From Flavobacteriales bacterium (GTDB taxonomy: Bacteria; Bacteroidota; Bacteroidia; Flavobacteriales; UBA7312), in assembly GCA_002862585.1 (NCBI GenBank), contig PKDP01000112.1, forward strand, positions 1-7,211: a stretch of 7,211 nucleotides of DNA. The letters are read 5' to 3'. Both the position numbers and the translations under genes were made by a program. Under the pieces are notes generated by a model, which was not told the origin of the DNA, did no database searches, and was given only the letters and a program-made list of their open reading frames with translations. Every line of letters starts with the position of its first letter. The stretch's first letter is position 1. Positions 5,684 through 7,211 of this stretch are shown one piece after another.

Positions 5684-7211
5684 CTATTTACTTAAGTACA
5701 TTTTTCTCCTAGCATATAAATCATAAAATTGATCATCTTTCAAGCTATCAATAAATAAAATACTCTCACCAGTACTTTTCATTTCAGGTCCTAATTGCTT
5801 GTTTACATTTGGAAATTTATTAAAGGAAAATACAGGCTGTTTTATAGCATATCCTTTTAGTTGAGGATTAAAATTAAAATCTGATATTTTATTATATCCT
5901 AACATAACTTTAGTTGCGTAGTTAACATAAGGTTCACCATATGCCTTGGCAATAAAAGGAACTGTTCTAGATGCACGTGGATTTGCCTCAATAATGTAAA
6001 CTATATCATTTTTTACAGCAAATTGTATATTAATCAAACCAACTGTATTTAGCGCAAGAGCTATTTTCTTAGTATGGTCTTTTATTTGTTGAAGTACTAA
6101 ATCACCAAGGTTAAAAGGCGGTAAGGTGGCATTACTATCTCCAGAATGAATTCCGCATGGTTCAATGTGTTCCATTATTCCAATTATGTAAACATCATTA
6201 CCATCACAAATAGCATCTGCCTCTGCCTCTATTGCACCATCAAGATAATGATCTAATAATAATTTATTGTTTGGAATTTTTCTTAAAAGATCAACAACAT
6301 GTGATTCTAAGTCTTCTTTATTGATAACAATCTTCATGCCTTGCCCCCCTAAAACATAGGAAGGTCTAACTAAAATTGGAAAATTCAGTTTGTCTGCCAC
6401 TTGCAAGGCTTGGTCCGCTGTTTCGGCAGTATCAAATTCTGGATATGGAATGTTGTTGTCTTTTAATAATGTGGAAAAAGAACCACGGTCTTCCGCTAAA
6501 TCTAATGATTGGTAACTTGTACCCAAAACCTTAATACCATAACGGTCTAACTTTTCTGCCAGTTTAAGCGCAGTTTGACCTCCGAGCTGAACAATAACGC
6601 CTTCCGGTTTTTCGTGCTGAATGATGTCGTAAATGTGTTCCCAAAAAACAGGTTCGAAATATAGCTTATCTGCGGTATCAAAATCGGTTGATACTGTTTC
6701 AGGATTACAATTTATCATAATGGTTTCGTAACCACATTCAGCGGCAGCCAAAACACCGTGAACACAACAATAATCAAACTCAATCCCTTGACCAATACGA
6801 TTAGGGCCAGACCCCAATACAACAACTTTCTTTTTTTTAGATACAACACTTTCATTGTCTGTGTAGGTGTTACCATCTTTAGTCGTCATTTCACTCTCAA
6901 AAGTAGAATAATAATAAGGCGTTTTAGCCTCAAACTCTGCAGCACAAGTGTCTACCAACTTATAAACACGGTTGATGTGAAAGGCCATTCGTTTTTTGTA
7001 CACTTCACTTTCCAAACAACCCAGCATATGGGCGATTTGACGGTCTCCGTAACCTTTTTGCTTGGCTTCTAAAAGCAGGGGTTTTGTAATGGTTTCAATA
7101 TCGAAATTCGAAATTTCTTTTTCAAGAAAATACAGTTCCTCGTATTGTTTTAAAAACCACATGTCAATTTTGGTGATTTCGTAAATTCTGGACAGTGGGA
7201 TCCCCATTTGA
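5684..7211 (-). CDS. carB: Carbamoyl-phosphate synthase large chain, C-terminal part
   Basis: The large subunit of carbamoyl-phosphate synthase makes carbamoyl phosphate from bicarbonate, ATP and glutamine-derived ammonia for pyrimidine and arginine synthesis in the cytoplasm. The frame runs off the right edge; the Met at 7207 is internal, preceded by at least one more in-frame codon (Gln). Counting from that Met, 507 residues are visible: the oligomerisation domain (about 1-120, with KIDMWFL at 13-19 and KLVDTCAAEF at 83-92), then the second synthetase half with GSGPNRIGQGIEFDYCC (132-148), NCNPETVSTD (166-175), VIVQLGGQT (204-212), the ATP-grasp RPSYVLGGQGM (281-291) and NIQFAVKN...IIEANPRASRTVPF (393-418 in outline). 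The chain ends LGPEMKSTGESILFIDSLKD...RRKMYLSK. It therefore lacks the roughly 130-residue MGS-like allosteric domain of E. coli CarB, as I recall for other flavobacterial CarB proteins (about 950 residues). Confidence 0.95.
   Translation of the reverse strand, partial: QMGIPLSRIYEITKIDMWFLKQYEELYFLEKEISNFDIETITKPLLLEAKQKGYGDRQIAHMLGCLESEVYKKRMAFHINRVYKLVDTCAAEFEAKTPYYYSTFESEMTTKDGNTYTDNESVVSKKKKVVVLGSGPNRIGQGIEFDYCCVHGVLAAAECGYETIMINCNPETVSTDFDTADKLYFEPVFWEHIYDIIQHEKPEGVIVQLGGQTALKLAEKLDRYGIKVLGTSYQSLDLAEDRGSFSTLLKDNNIPYPEFDTAETADQALQVADKLNFPILVRPSYVLGGQGMKIVINKEDLESHVVDLLRKIPNNKLLLDHYLDGAIEAEADAICDGNDVYIIGIMEHIEPCGIHSGDSNATLPPFNLGDLVLQQIKDHTKKIALALNTVGLINIQFAVKNDIVYIIEANPRASRTVPFIAKAYGEPYVNYATKVMLGYNKISDFNFNPQLKGYAIKQPVFSFNKFPNVNKQLGPEMKSTGESILFIDSLKDDQFYDLYARRKMYLSK

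Noticed and set aside
6758..7072. 104-codon open frame on the plus strand inside carB
   Set aside because: It is antisense to a strongly conserved part of carB, and its translation has no domain-like pattern.
7205..7207. ATG as the start codon of carB
   Set aside because: The encoded protein begins in the middle of the CarB oligomerisation domain, and the frame stays open to the window edge, so the true start lies outside.

Overview
The window looks like a piece of a Flavobacteriaceae (Bacteroidota) chromosome. Supporting signs are the low GC content, the lack of Shine-Dalgarno sequences, one type IX secretion (T9SS) C-terminal sorting domain, several protein families largely confined to Bacteroidota (DUF4252, DUF6580, DUF5777), and a CarB that ends where flavobacterial CarB proteins end. 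I cannot name the genus. No rRNA, tRNA, CRISPR array, transposase or phage gene is visible, and no gene-free stretch exceeds 146 bases.

Left part (1-1161, minus strand): a sigma-factor operon read right to left. It holds an ECF sigma factor, a small membrane protein of anti-sigma type, and the start of a DUF4252 protein that runs off the window. The sigma gene carries an in-frame TAG at 808-810. The stop separates an intact region 2 from an intact region 4, and the frame continues without a shift to 643, where it overlaps the anti-sigma gene by 20 bases. A textbook ECF-type promoter (AAC-N16-CGTC) lies just upstream, so the sigma gene looks self-regulated but recently broken.

Middle (1162-3215): a divergent intergenic region with a dense cluster of TAAACG half-sites, followed on the plus strand by an S41 (C-terminal processing) peptidase lipoprotein and, 9 bases later, a DUF6580 membrane protein of putative transport function.

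Right-middle (3217-5618, minus strand): a compact four-gene cluster, probably one operon. In transcription order it encodes a T9SS-exported cupredoxin, a lipoprotein cupredoxin, a YceI-family lipid-binding protein and a DUF5777 outer-membrane beta-barrel. Both cupredoxins keep all four type 1 copper ligands. Together they suggest an undescribed copper-dependent electron-transfer or copper-handling module of the outer membrane and cell surface. This is the most interesting system in the window.

Right end (5684-7211, minus strand): the C-terminal half of carB (carbamoyl-phosphate synthase large chain), cut by the window edge. Hand counts suggest a base-composition drop inside carB near 6340 and inside the DUF6580 gene near 2850. 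This raises the possibility that the stretch between them was exchanged by homologous recombination.
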